From UBA7328 sp002471345 (GTDB lineage: Bacteria; Bacteroidota; Bacteroidia; Chitinophagales; Saprospiraceae): a stretch of 64,000 nt of DNA. Shown here in pieces: positions 53,254 through 62,430 of this stretch; position 1 is the stretch's first letter; each line of letters opens with the position of its first letter. Both the position numbers and the translations under genes were made by a program. The stretch spans positions 28,166 through 92,165 of the forward strand of contig CAXGOB010000007.1 in assembly GCA_964011275.1 (NCBI GenBank), read 5' to 3'. The notes under the pieces are model-generated. The model saw only the letters and a program-made list of their open reading frames with translations, did no database searches and was not told the DNA's origin.

Positions 53254-54678
53254 TCATTTTATTGGTCCGTAAAAAGTACTCGATACTTCATCGATTATCT
53301 TGTCATTCATGATCACATTTATTTCTAGCTTAGTCTTCCTTCTAATGACCTTTTCATCATCGATAATTATAAAAAGAGCTCCTTCAGAAATTTGATTAGG
53401 AAGTATTACAGGATTATCACCTACATACTCGATAGAAGCGGAGATATTAGTGACCTCAAAACTCACGACAGCATTCATTTCAGTCTTATTATTCAATTGA
53501 TAGTTGTACAAATTTTTAAAGTCACCATTTTCAGCTTTATAATAAAGTGTTCCAGGGGTACGAAGCATTAAAGTTTCAACATCTGAGCGCTGAGACATTA
53601 GAATTACTTCGAGGAAAATCAAGCCAACAAGAACTATTGAGTAGGCAATGACACGAGTATTAAAAAGTTTCTTCGATCCACTTATGATACCTTCCAAACT
53701 GTCCATTCTTATCAATCCCTTTGGACGCTTTATCTTTACCATCACTTCGTCGCAGATATCCATGCAAGCTGTGCAATTCACACATTCTAATTGCAACCCA
53801 TTTCTGATGTCAATACCTGTCGGGCAAACATGAAGGCATAGTTTACAATCAATACAATCCCCTTTTGCTGTTACTTCATCTTTTTTCTTAATCTTTCCTC
53901 TAGGTTCACCTCGTTCAAAGTCATAATAAACGGCTAATGATTTATCATCGAGTAAAACACCTTGAAGTCTTCCATATGGACATATTGTAGTGCATACTTG
54001 CTCTCTCAGTGAAGCAAAAACTCCATAAAAAATAAGAGAAAAAACGATCATTGATATAAAACCATTCATGTTTTCTCCCACTGGTTCTGAGACGATTTTC
54101 ATTACTTCATCAACGCCAATTATATAGGCTAAAAATGTATGAGCAATGAATACAGCAATTGCAAAGAACAAAACCTGTTTTATGATCTTTTTGAATATTT
54201 TTGACCCTGTCCAAGAGGCGTTATCTAACCTCATTTGAGATTTATAATCTCCTTCAATAGCATATTCAATTCTACGATATACCATTTCCATAAAAATGGT
54301 TTGTGGACAAACCCATCCACAAAAAAGTCTTCCAAAAACCACGGTAAAAAGAGCGATAAAAACTATGCTTATCAGCATAGCAATGACAAACAAATGGAAA
54401 TCTTGTGGAGAGAAGTATACTCCAAAAAGAATAAATTTCCTTTCTAAGACATTGAACAGAACAAAAGGCTTTCCTCCAACTTTAATCCAAGGAAGCCCAA
54501 AGAGAATTGCCAGTAAAATATATGATACAAATTTTCTGTAATTGTAGAATGGGCCTTTTGGCTTTTTAGGAAATATCCATTTGCGCTTTCCTGATTTATC
54601 TACTGTAGCAAGTTCATCTCGAAATGTACCAACTCCATCATAAATTTCATCAATAATACCTAAGTCAGATTCTTTCAC
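53254..54678 (-). CDS. ccoG: Cytochrome c oxidase accessory protein CcoG
   Basis: A 474-residue integral-membrane ferredoxin-type protein: several N-terminal helices, an NosR-like 4Fe-4S/heme-type segment (GRLFCGWVCPQTIF and CTTICPYGRLQGVL), a double 4Fe-4S cluster domain with CIDCKLCLHVCPTGIDI and CVNCTACMDICDEVM, and a C-terminal periplasmic IG-like domain. CcoG is thought to reduce Cu(II) during biogenesis of the cbb3 copper site. It is 24 nt after ccoP and 7 nt before fixH. Confidence 0.95.
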   Translation of the reverse strand: MKESDLGIIDEIYDGVGTFRDELATVDKSGKRKWIFPKKPKGPFYNYRKFVSYILLAILFGLPWIKVGGKPFVLFNVLERKFILFGVYFSPQDFHLFVIAMLISIVFIALFTVVFGRLFCGWVCPQTIFMEMVYRRIEYAIEGDYKSQMRLDNASWTGSKIFKKIIKQVLFFAIAVFIAHTFLAYIIGVDEVMKIVSEPVGENMNGFISMIVFSLIFYGVFASLREQVCTTICPYGRLQGVLLDDKSLAVYYDFERGEPRGKIKKKDEVTAKGDCIDCKLCLHVCPTGIDIRNGLQLECVNCTACMDICDEVMVKIKRPKGLIRMDSLEGIISGSKKLFNTRVIAYSIVLVGLIFLEVILMSQRSDVETLMLRTPGTLYYKAENGDFKNLYNYQLNNKTEMNAVVSFEVTNISASIEYVGDNPVILPNQISEGALFIIIDDEKVIRRKTKLEINVIMNDKIIDEVSSTFYGPIK

Positions 54679-54702
54679 TTATCAACTTTTACCTTTAATA
54701 AG

Positions 54703-55623
54703 CTAGTTTGATATTGAACTTTCGAGCACTTTAGCTTTTTCCTCAAGTTGCCATATTTCTCCTTCTGGATCTTTTTGATTGGGAGGGTCAGTACCTTCTA
54801 ATGTCATGATAAAGCTTGCAACGCTCTGCATTTCTGATGGCCTCAATGTCGATTTCCAAGAAATCATACCCTTCTGAGGAACACCATATTTAATCGTTAC
54901 AAATATGTTTTTAATTCCCCCTCCTTGTATCCAATATGAGTCAGTAAAATTTGGGCCAACTAGTCCTTCACCAAATTGGCCATGACAAACAACACAATGC
55001 TGTTTAAATATATTCTCCCCTGATAAAAGCGTGTTTTCATCTGAAAGAAAGGCAACGTTGGTCTCATCAACAGCATCGGCTTGATTAGACAAGTATTCTT
55101 TAATTCTTTTTTCAGCAAGTTCTATAGATTCTACGTATTCCTGTTCGCTACTCCACCCGCTCCCTGACCAGTGATATACGTACATATAGAATCCAGCAAA
55201 AACAATACTTCCATAAAAAAGGATTATCCACCAAGGAGGAACCTTATTATCCAATTCTCTAATGCCATCATAGTCATGGCCAAGATCAATCTCACTTTCT
55301 TCTTGAATTGGAACAAGACTCCATGCCCAATTATAAGCTTTCTGCCAAAGTGGTTGACCTAATTCATTGAGAACTTCTTCTTTCTCTATGCCCAGTTCTT
55401 TCATCAACCGTGCTTTTTGAAGCGATAGAAGACTGAAAGCTAGTCTCAGCAGCGTGACAAAAACCGAAATGATTACAATGCCCCCAATGATTAAAATTAT
55501 ATTATCTAATACCCAATGGAATGAACTTGCATCCTTTGATGAAACTTTAGTGACTTCTTGTGCTATTGACATTGATGACATTACCATTAAGCCTAATAAA
55601 ATTTGAAATTTAGATCTTATCAT
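54703..55623 (-). CDS. ccoP: cbb3 oxidase CcoP-like monohaem cytochrome c subunit
   Basis: A 306-residue subunit: N-terminal signal-anchor helix, a second helix, the CcoP_N segment ELDNKVPPWWIILFYGSIVF, then a single c-type haem (CVVCHGQFGEGLVGPNF) with a likely Met ligand in KGMISW. Proteobacterial CcoP carries two haems c; here only one CxxCH is present. The subunit feeds electrons into CcoN. It lies between the small ccoQ (11 nt) and ccoG (24 nt). Confidence 0.92.
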   Translation of the reverse strand: MIRSKFQILLGLMVMSSMSIAQEVTKVSSKDASSFHWVLDNIILIIGGIVIISVFVTLLRLAFSLLSLQKARLMKELGIEKEEVLNELGQPLWQKAYNWAWSLVPIQEESEIDLGHDYDGIRELDNKVPPWWIILFYGSIVFAGFYMYVYHWSGSGWSSEQEYVESIELAEKRIKEYLSNQADAVDETNVAFLSDENTLLSGENIFKQHCVVCHGQFGEGLVGPNFTDSYWIQGGGIKNIFVTIKYGVPQKGMISWKSTLRPSEMQSVASFIMTLEGTDPPNQKDPEGEIWQLEEKAKVLESSISN

Positions 55624-55634
55624 GATATTCTGGA

Positions 55635-55808
55635 TTAGAAATTAGAACTATCGTTTTCAAGAGGCATTTGAGACATATGTGAAATATGTCTTTTGTCCTT
55701 TTTAAGAATCAACAATGCAGATATAAGGAATACTGACATGAATGTAATCAATGACATGACTGCCATCCAATTGATGTTTCCTGCGGCTTCTAATATATAT
55801 TTATACAT
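55635..55808 (-). CDS. ccoQ: CcoQ-like small membrane subunit
   Basis: A 57-residue protein between ccoNO and ccoP, too short for most gene callers: MYKYILEAAGNINWMAVMS then LITFMSVFLISALLILKKDK, one membrane helix followed by a charged tail. Position and size match CcoQ, which stabilises the cbb3 complex. The stop is 12 nt before the ccoP start; the start is 21 nt after ccoNO. Confidence 0.85.
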   Translation of the reverse strand: MYKYILEAAGNINWMAVMSLITFMSVFLISALLILKKDKRHISHMSQMPLENDSSNF

Positions 55809-55829
55809 CTCTTACTAGTTTTCAGTTTA

Positions 55830-57962
55830 TTAATCCTCGCTTTCAATAGTGGCTTCAGGTTTATGATCTGTGCCTAATCTTTGCAAATAAGCAATAAGTG
55901 CTACTATTCGCTTTGCCTCCAGATTTTCCTGCTCAATACCATCATTCTTAAGAGACTCTACTACTGTAAGAGCCTGAGTCTTTAGATTTTCTTCGGCAAC
56001 CTCTGCGAAGCCTTCTGGATATGGAACTCCCATGGATTGCAACACTTTTATTTTAGCAGAGGTATATTTTGTATCTAAATCTTTATCAAATAGCCAAGGA
56101 TAATCTGGCATAATAGACCCTGGAGACATTGATTCAGGTTCGAGCATATGATTATAATGCCAGCTGTCCGGATATTTATTTCCTATCCTATGAAGGTCTG
56201 GCCCAGTACGTTTTGATCCCCACAAATGTGGTTTGTCATAAACAAATTCTCCCGACTTAGAAAAGGCACCATATCTTTCAGTTTCAGATCTGAATGGACG
56301 TATCATCTGTGTGTGGCAGGTATTACATCCTTCTGAAATATAAATCTCCTTACCTTCCAATTCGAGTGGAGTAAATGGTTTTACACTCTCGATTTTAGGC
56401 ACATTTTCATCTACCATTAGCATTGGGAATATTTCAACCAAACCGCCAATAAGAACTAATACGGTAGCAATTACTAACATCTTTATAGGTTTTCTTTCAA
56501 TCCATTTATGCCAGTATTCTCCTTTATGCGGCACATACTCTTGTCTCGGAGCTGCTTCTACGGTTACTTCAGATGCGGTACCAGACTTTGCGGTTTTCCA
56601 TAAGTTATATGCCATAACAAATGCACCTACTAAGTATATGGTACCTCCTACTGCTCTTATAGCATACATTGGTATAATCGGGGTCACAGTTTCTAAAAAA
56701 TTTCCGAATGAGAGGAATCCATCAGGATCAAACTGTTTCCACATTAAACTCTGAGCCCATCCTGCCCAATACATTGGCACTACGTAAAACAAAGTACCAA
56801 GTGTGGCTATCCAAAAATGGACATTTGCCAATTTGACTGAATACAATTGAGTTTTATATAACTTTGGAATGAGCCAATATAACACACCAAATGTGAGCAT
56901 GCCATTCCAACCTAATGTACCTACATGGACGTGTGCAACTGTCCAATCTGTATAATGACTTATCGCATTTATAGATTTTATTGAAAGAAGTGGGCCTTCT
57001 AAAGTTGCCATACCATAAGCTGATATTGCAACTACCATAAATTTCAGAATAGGATCTCGACGTACTCTGTCCCAAGCACCTCTTAACGTAAGCAAACCAT
57101 TCAGCATACCACCCCAAGATGGAGCAATCAGCATAATACTAAATACAGTACCCAAAGATTGGGCCCAATCAGGTAGAGAAGTGTAAAGTAAATGATGTGG
57201 GCCTGCCCATATATAAATAAAGATCAGCCCCCAAAAATGTATGATCGACAATTTATAGGAATATACAGGCCGATTTGCTGCTTTAGGAAGGAAGTAATAC
57301 ATCAGGCCTAAGTAAGGTGTAGTCAAAAAGAACGCCACCGCATTATGACCGTACCACCACTGAACCAATGCATCTTGTACACCTGCAAAGACTGGTATAC
57401 TTTCCATAAACCCAATCGGCATTTCCAAAGATCGTACAACGTGCAAAACTGTAACAGTGACCCAAGTGGCGATATAAAACCAAATAGCGACATAGAGATG
57501 ATTCTCTCTTCTCTTTATAATGGTCATTAACATATTAATTCCAAATGCTACCCAGACTAATGCAATAGCTAAATCGATAGGCCATTCTAATTCTGCATAT
57601 TCATGACTTGTAGTGTATCCAAGAGGTAAGGACAATGCAGCTGCTAATATTATAGCCTGCCATCCCCAGAAGTTAAATTTGGACAAAAAGTCACTCCACA
57701 TTCTTGCCTTGAGTAATCTCTGTAGAGAATAATAGACACCCATAAAGATTCCATTACCTACAAATGCAAAAATAGCTGCATTTGTATGTAAAGGCCTGAG
57801 ACGTCCGAAAGTAGTTTCTGCAGTGAAATTTAACGAAGGAAAGACCAACTGAAAAGCGACAAGTACGCCTACAGTCATACCTACGATTCCCCAAACCGCT
57901 GTAGCTGCCGCAAATTTTCTGACTATGTTATCGTCATAGGTAAACTTTTCCATCTGTATCAT
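55830..57962 (-). CDS. ccoNO: cbb3 cytochrome oxidase, fused catalytic subunit CcoN-CcoO
   Basis: One 710-residue chain. The first ~470 residues are CcoN, a heme-copper oxidase subunit I with 12 helices; haem and CuB histidine positions are visible in RLRPLHTNAAIFAF, GHNAVAFFLTTPYLG, WAGPHHLLYTSLPDW and DWTVAHVHVGTLGW. From about residue 480 it continues as CcoO: LVEIFPMLMVDENVP, EGKEIYISEGCNTCHTQM (mono-haem c), and GPDLHRIGNKYPDSWH. N and O are separate in proteobacteria; the fusion is seen in Bacteroidota. ATG codons at 57962 and 57953 are both possible starts. The gene follows ccoS after 2 nt. Confidence 0.95.
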   Translation of the reverse strand: MIQMEKFTYDDNIVRKFAAATAVWGIVGMTVGVLVAFQLVFPSLNFTAETTFGRLRPLHTNAAIFAFVGNGIFMGVYYSLQRLLKARMWSDFLSKFNFWGWQAIILAAALSLPLGYTTSHEYAELEWPIDLAIALVWVAFGINMLMTIIKRRENHLYVAIWFYIATWVTVTVLHVVRSLEMPIGFMESIPVFAGVQDALVQWWYGHNAVAFFLTTPYLGLMYYFLPKAANRPVYSYKLSIIHFWGLIFIYIWAGPHHLLYTSLPDWAQSLGTVFSIMLIAPSWGGMLNGLLTLRGAWDRVRRDPILKFMVVAISAYGMATLEGPLLSIKSINAISHYTDWTVAHVHVGTLGWNGMLTFGVLYWLIPKLYKTQLYSVKLANVHFWIATLGTLFYVVPMYWAGWAQSLMWKQFDPDGFLSFGNFLETVTPIIPMYAIRAVGGTIYLVGAFVMAYNLWKTAKSGTASEVTVEAAPRQEYVPHKGEYWHKWIERKPIKMLVIATVLVLIGGLVEIFPMLMVDENVPKIESVKPFTPLELEGKEIYISEGCNTCHTQMIRPFRSETERYGAFSKSGEFVYDKPHLWGSKRTGPDLHRIGNKYPDSWHYNHMLEPESMSPGSIMPDYPWLFDKDLDTKYTSAKIKVLQSMGVPYPEGFAEVAEENLKTQALTVVESLKNDGIEQENLEAKRIVALIAYLQRLGTDHKPEATIESED

Positions 57963-57964
57963 TT

Positions 57965-58141
57965 CTAATCCTGTTTTGAGTGTGTTTTACTATTTTCTAT
58001 GATATCATCATCAAATAGAATCCGTATGGATGGAGTATAATCATCATCATATTGACCAGATCCTACAGCCCAAAAAAAAGAGGCTAGGAACCCAAATGCT
58101 ACTAAGAGACTAATAATGATTAAAATGAAAATGACCTCCAA
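57965..58141 (-). CDS. ccoS: cbb3 oxidase assembly protein CcoS
   Basis: A 58-residue protein read from TTG at 58141: the hydrophobic helix VIFILIIISLLVAFGFLASFF is followed by AVGSGQYDDDYTPSIRILF, the CcoS signature, where WAVGSGQYDD is conserved. CcoS is needed for maturation of the cbb3 copper/haem centre. The TTG start is inferred from family length; no ATG is available. It is the first gene of the operon, with an FNR-type box about 55 nt upstream, and the frame stops 2 nt before the ccoNO start. Confidence 0.88.
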   Translation of the reverse strand: MEVIFILIIISLLVAFGFLASFFWAVGSGQYDDDYTPSIRILFDDDIIENSKTHSKQD

Positions 58142-58159
58142 CTTATTCTAAATTTTAAA

Positions 58160-58203
58160 CTAAGGTAGAGCCTGAAAAAAAGTTGTAATATGACATTAAT
58201 CAA
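58160..58203 (-). promoter_or_regulatory. FNR-type promoter of the ccoS-NO-Q-P-G-H operon
   Basis: On the minus strand an FNR-like palindrome TTGAT-TAAT-GTCAT (58190-58203; 8 of 10 consensus bases) is followed, 29 nt from its centre, by the -7-like element TACCTTAG (58160-58167; one mismatch to TAnnTTTG). The predicted transcription start is near 58155, putting the box at about -41, a class II activator position. The same arrangement and exact spacing occur upstream of ccoI. Confidence 0.65.
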
Positions 58204-58235
58204 CCTTGAAGGTAATTTTAATCATACTAGATGCT

Positions 58236-60629
58236 CTATGTCTTAGTTTGGAATGAAAGCCTCATTGCAATCCAGCTCATCCCAAGCCCATAAAGCATAA
58301 TACTTACACTGCTTATGGGCATCAAAATAGCAGCTACAACTGGAGTTAATTTACTAGAAACAGCAAATCCTAGTCCAATGGAATTGTACAGGAGTGCAAG
58401 AAGAAATGCCCCGTACAACCCGTATTTGAGCAATCTTGAAAATTGAAATAATTCCGGCAACAAAGACAGTTTATCCGAAAGCATTATTAGATCAGCGGAT
58501 GGTGTAAAATTATTCTCCTCAGAAGAAATAACTACGCCAATGTCACTCTGTTTTAAGGCTCCGGAATCATTCAAACCATCTCCAATCATCATCACTTTTT
58601 TTCCCTGATTTTGCAATGCTTTCACATAATCCATCTTTTGTTGAGGCGATTGATTGAAAAGAAGATCACTTCCCCTTGGAAATATGTTTTCGATTTTGTT
58701 TTGATCTTTAGAGGCGTCACCTGACAAGACAGAAAGGCAATACTCTTTATTTAGCTTTTGGATCATTTCCTTCATTCCTATTCTGATGGAATGTTCAAAT
58801 TGAAAACATCCTCTTACTGTTCCATCTATTTTCACAAATGAAGACTGCAAAGAATGATTTTGAGAATATCCATGAACAAATGTTCCAGAACCTATTTCTA
58901 TCTTCTTTCCAAAAATGAAGGCTTCAATTCCTTTTCCAGAAAACTCCTTAAAATATTGAACTTCAAGTTGACTGCCCTCTCGACAAAAATTGCTAATCAT
59001 CTCGCTCAACTTGTGACTACTATGCTGAGAGACACTTCTAATCATTGATTTCTCTTCTTGAGAAAGCTCAATGCCAATGAATTGAACGGTAGCTTTGTTT
59101 GTATCTGTCAATGTACCCGTCTTGTCAAATACGATAGTATCAATATCATTAAGATCAAAAATTGTGAAAACATTTTTTGAAAAAATCGACAATTTTGATA
59201 ACCACCTGATTCCACTACCATATAGAAATGGAATAGAAAGGGCAAGGACACAAGGACATGCAATAATCAACACTGCTGTGAAACTATTGAAGGCTTTGGA
59301 CGGATCAATATATAACCAATAAAGAAGGCTAAAAATTCCGATGACTAGAATTGAAATTGTAAAATACTTACCTATTATATTCAATAGAGTACTTTCTCTT
59401 TCTAACTCTCTTTTATTAAAAATATCATCATTCCATAATTGAGTTAATTCGCCTTGATTTACCTCCTTTTCTACGATTATTTCAAAGCTAGAATTAATCA
59501 ATTTTCCACCGGAAGAGACAGCCATTCCCTTTGACAAAGACACAAGTTTAGATTCACCAGTAACAAAGCTATAATCTACAGAACCACTTCCCTTAGACAC
59601 GAGTCCATCACAAGGGATTATTTCACCATTTCTGATTAAAATGCGATCTTTCTTTTTTAGTAAATCTATGGATTTACTCATCCAGTTTTCTCCTGTCCAA
59701 AACTTCACCGCTATTGGAAAAAACGACTTGAAATCTCTTTCAAATGAAATTCCAGCGAATGTTCTCAAGTGAATCCAACTCCCAATAAGTAAGAAAAAAA
59801 CAAAGCCCGCAAGGCTATCTAGATAACCTTCATTATTAGTTATTGTTATTTCATAAATACTCCGAAAAAATAAAGTGAGCATACCAATGCTTATTGGGAC
59901 ATCAATTCCAATTCTCTTCATTTTTAAACTATCCCAAGCAGATTTTAAATAGTCACTACCCGCATAGAAGACTACAGGAATCGATAAAAGAATATTTAAT
60001 ATTCCAAAAAAATTTGCAAAACTAGACGAAGCTGTACCAAGGTAATCCGGAAAGCTCAACAACATGATATTGCCAAAACAAAATCCGGCAACTCCAATTT
60101 TATAAATGATAATTTTATTTTGATCTGGAGTCTTTTTTTCATGTGGTCCTTCTTTTTCAAAATTTGGAGCATACCCTATTTTATCTAAAAGTTCTACTAT
60201 ACTTCTTAAGCTTGTTTCTGTATCGTCAAAGGATATAGTCGCTTTTTTCTCTAATAAATTAACTCTTACATTCTTTACACCATCTTCAAGTAAATAAAGC
60301 CGCTCTAAGAGCCATACGCATGAAGAACAATGAATCTGAGGAAGTCCCAAATAGACAGTTTTCAAATGATTTACTGAAAAAGAAATTAAACTATTTTCTA
60401 TCTCAGGGTCATCTAAAAAATCATAGTATCGAGGACGAATATCTTGCCTTGACAGGCCTGAAACATCTTCAATGTCATAGTAATCAGCCAGTCCTTTTTC
60501 ATGAAGGAGTTGCCATACAATCTGACAACCGTGGCAACAAAAGACAGGACCTTCTAAATGTGAAATATCACCATCACAGCTATCACCACAATGAGAACAA
60601 ATCAGCATTTTGTCTTTTTCTAATAACAT
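58236..60629 (-). CDS. ccoI: cbb3 oxidase-linked copper P-type ATPase
   Basis: A 797-residue P1B ATPase of the CcoI/FixI type. The N-terminus has a cysteine module (CSHCGDSCDG, CCHGC) and a heavy-metal domain with CSSC (101-104). Catalytic motifs are TGES, the membrane CPC (458-460) and the phosphorylation motif DKTGT with Asp502; MIGDGLNDSGAL is the hinge. CcoI exports copper to the periplasm for the cbb3 CuB centre. It is the second gene of a transcript that starts with a 35-residue membrane peptide. Confidence 0.95.
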   Translation of the reverse strand: MLLEKDKMLICSHCGDSCDGDISHLEGPVFCCHGCQIVWQLLHEKGLADYYDIEDVSGLSRQDIRPRYYDFLDDPEIENSLISFSVNHLKTVYLGLPQIHCSSCVWLLERLYLLEDGVKNVRVNLLEKKATISFDDTETSLRSIVELLDKIGYAPNFEKEGPHEKKTPDQNKIIIYKIGVAGFCFGNIMLLSFPDYLGTASSSFANFFGILNILLSIPVVFYAGSDYLKSAWDSLKMKRIGIDVPISIGMLTLFFRSIYEITITNNEGYLDSLAGFVFFLLIGSWIHLRTFAGISFERDFKSFFPIAVKFWTGENWMSKSIDLLKKKDRILIRNGEIIPCDGLVSKGSGSVDYSFVTGESKLVSLSKGMAVSSGGKLINSSFEIIVEKEVNQGELTQLWNDDIFNKRELERESTLLNIIGKYFTISILVIGIFSLLYWLYIDPSKAFNSFTAVLIIACPCVLALSIPFLYGSGIRWLSKLSIFSKNVFTIFDLNDIDTIVFDKTGTLTDTNKATVQFIGIELSQEEKSMIRSVSQHSSHKLSEMISNFCREGSQLEVQYFKEFSGKGIEAFIFGKKIEIGSGTFVHGYSQNHSLQSSFVKIDGTVRGCFQFEHSIRIGMKEMIQKLNKEYCLSVLSGDASKDQNKIENIFPRGSDLLFNQSPQQKMDYVKALQNQGKKVMMIGDGLNDSGALKQSDIGVVISSEENNFTPSADLIMLSDKLSLLPELFQFSRLLKYGLYGAFLLALLYNSIGLGFAVSSKLTPVVAAILMPISSVSIMLYGLGMSWIAMRLSFQTKT

Positions 60630-60648
60630 ATGTCAACCTACTCTATTG

Positions 60649-60756
60649 TTATAACTGAGCTATCATTCCAACCATAATGCAAATATTCAGGAGCACAACA
60701 ATGATATATGTCACTTGAAGTCTTCTCTCATTTGAAGAATCTAGAATACTATCCAT
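60649..60756 (-). CDS. 35-residue membrane peptide upstream of ccoI, undescribed
   Basis: An ATG-started frame encodes MDSILDSSNERRLQVTYIIV then VLLNICIMVGMIAQL: a charged N-terminus and one membrane helix, with a TAA stop 19 nt before the ccoI start. The predicted transcription start of the FNR-box promoter lies about 15 nt upstream of its ATG, so it is the first gene of that transcript. It is too short for most gene callers and matches no family I recognise. A CydX-like or CcoQ-like accessory role is speculation. Confidence 0.55.
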   Translation of the reverse strand: MDSILDSSNERRLQVTYIIVVLLNICIMVGMIAQL

Positions 60757-60774
60757 AACCTTGAATTTGTTTTG

Positions 60775-60818
60775 TAAAGCTATCCTTATCAATATTTCTG
60801 CTCATTGATTACAATCAC
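60775..60818 (-). promoter_or_regulatory. FNR-type promoter of the small ORF-ccoI transcript (box shared with hemN)
   Basis: On the minus strand the palindrome GTGAT-TGTA-ATCAA (60805-60818; 9 of 10 bases of TTGATnnnnATCAA) is followed, 29 nt from its centre, by TAGCTTTA (60775-60782; one mismatch to TAnnTTTG). The predicted start is near 60770, so the box is at about -41. Read in the plus direction the same box lies about 64 nt upstream of the likely hemN start, a class I position. Confidence 0.7.
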
Positions 60819-60862
60819 GACTGTCCATGATCCATATCATCATAGTGGAAACGGGCCATCTG

Positions 60863-60870
60863 TAGTTTTG
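60863..60870 (+). promoter_or_regulatory. Possible -7 element of hemN
   Basis: TAGTTTTG matches TAnnTTTG and lies 37 nt before the hemN ATG. It has no TTTG at -33, but an FNR-type box is centred at 60811.5, about 64 nt before the predicted start, as expected for class I activation. Confidence 0.45.
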
Positions 60871-60907
60871 CTCTTCATTGTATCCAATACTATAAATAGC
60901 TTAGGTC

Positions 60908-62257
60908 ATGAATAATTATTCTCTTATTGAAAAATATAATGTTCCTGTACCCAGATATACGAGTTATCCTACAGTTCCTAACTGGACAATAAATCAACCT
61001 CGTTCAGAAGAGTGGATTTCATCCATAAATGAACAGTTAATAAAAGACAAAGAAATTAGTCTCTACATTCATCTACCATTTTGCGAGGAGCTTTGTACTT
61101 ACTGTGCTTGCAATAAGCGAATCACTAAAAACCACTCTGTAGAATCTCCTTATATAGATAGTCTGCTGAAAGAGTGGAAATATTACATTCAGCATCTTTC
61201 AGTACGTCCGATAATTAAAGAGTTGCATTTCGGAGGCGGTACACCTACCTTTTTTAGTTCAAATGAGTTAAGAAGACTTGTAAACGGAATAGAAAAACTC
61301 TCTAAATTTTCTGACCAAAAGTTATTCAGTCTTGAAGTACATCCTAATACCACAACATATGACCAATTAAGGACACTTAGAGAATTAGGGTTTAATCGAC
61401 TTAGCATTGGAGTCCAGGATGTGAATGAATTCATATTATCCGCCATCAATAGAACACAAACAAAAGAGCAAATAGAGTTCCTCACATCAGCTAGTAATGA
61501 GTTAGGTTATGAATCTATAAACTATGACATCATTTACGGTCTTCCTTTTCAGCGAATAGAAGATATTGAGGAAACAATGTCCTTTATTAATAATCAAAGA
61601 CCAGATAGGCTCGCATTTTATAGCTATGCTCATGTACCATGGAAAAGTAAAGGACAAAGAGCCTTCTCAGACGAAGATGTTCCTGATGGACAGGAAAAGA
61701 TTTTACTCCGTCTCAAAGGAGAAGAAATTCTCAAAAAAATAGGCTATCACCATATTGGTATGGACCATTATGCTCTAGAAAGTGACACACTTTATAAATC
61801 ATATATTTCTGGAAAATTGCATCGAAATTTTATGGGATTTACAGAGTCTTCCACTAAAATTCTCATTGGACTGGGAGCATCATCAATAAGCGAAAGTCAT
61901 TCTATGTATGTTCAAAATGAAAAAAATGTGGAGGCATATCAGGAGAACATAAACAGTGGGATTCTGCCATTTATTAAAGGGCATCGATTGAATAAGGCGG
62001 AGCTTCTAATAAGAGATAACATCATATCATTAATGTGCCAAAACAGTACGAGCTGGGACAAAAATGAGGCTGCAGAGTACATTATGGAAAAGGCATTACA
62101 TCGTATGTCCTCCAAAGTTCAAGAAGGCTTAGTAATAGTAGACAAAAATGTATTGCAGATTACTCCGAAAGGAAGAGCATTCGTGAGAAATATTTGTGCC
62201 GATATTGATATTCATTTTTCACACCAATCTGAAAAATTATTTAGCAAAGCACTTTAA
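60908..62257 (+). CDS. hemN: Oxygen-independent coproporphyrinogen III oxidase
   Basis: A 449-residue radical SAM enzyme that decarboxylates coproporphyrinogen III without oxygen. The cluster cysteines are Cys59, Cys63 and Cys66 in LPFCEELCTYCAC, with the extra Cys68 typical of HemN. FGGGTPTFFS and LSIGVQDVNEFIL follow. The N-terminal VPVPRYTSYPT matches true HemN rather than HemW. It is divergent from ccoI, and shares an FNR-type box with it, consistent with haem supply at low oxygen. Confidence 0.95.
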   Translation: MNNYSLIEKYNVPVPRYTSYPTVPNWTINQPRSEEWISSINEQLIKDKEISLYIHLPFCEELCTYCACNKRITKNHSVESPYIDSLLKEWKYYIQHLSVRPIIKELHFGGGTPTFFSSNELRRLVNGIEKLSKFSDQKLFSLEVHPNTTTYDQLRTLRELGFNRLSIGVQDVNEFILSAINRTQTKEQIEFLTSASNELGYESINYDIIYGLPFQRIEDIEETMSFINNQRPDRLAFYSYAHVPWKSKGQRAFSDEDVPDGQEKILLRLKGEEILKKIGYHHIGMDHYALESDTLYKSYISGKLHRNFMGFTESSTKILIGLGASSISESHSMYVQNEKNVEAYQENINSGILPFIKGHRLNKAELLIRDNIISLMCQNSTSWDKNEAAEYIMEKALHRMSSKVQEGLVIVDKNVLQITPKGRAFVRNICADIDIHFSHQSEKLFSKAL

Positions 62258-62430
62258 GAGTCAATCAGTCTCACATGTCCATAGAATCTTTATTGCAATG
62301 GCAAATATTTTGACCATTTTTCTTACCTTGATTTCGTCGAAGACTATACAGTTTAGTTCAACTCTGATATTTCAAAAGAGAAAAAATATCAAAGGTATAT
62401 CTCAATGCTAGAGGAGACTGAATTCAATAA

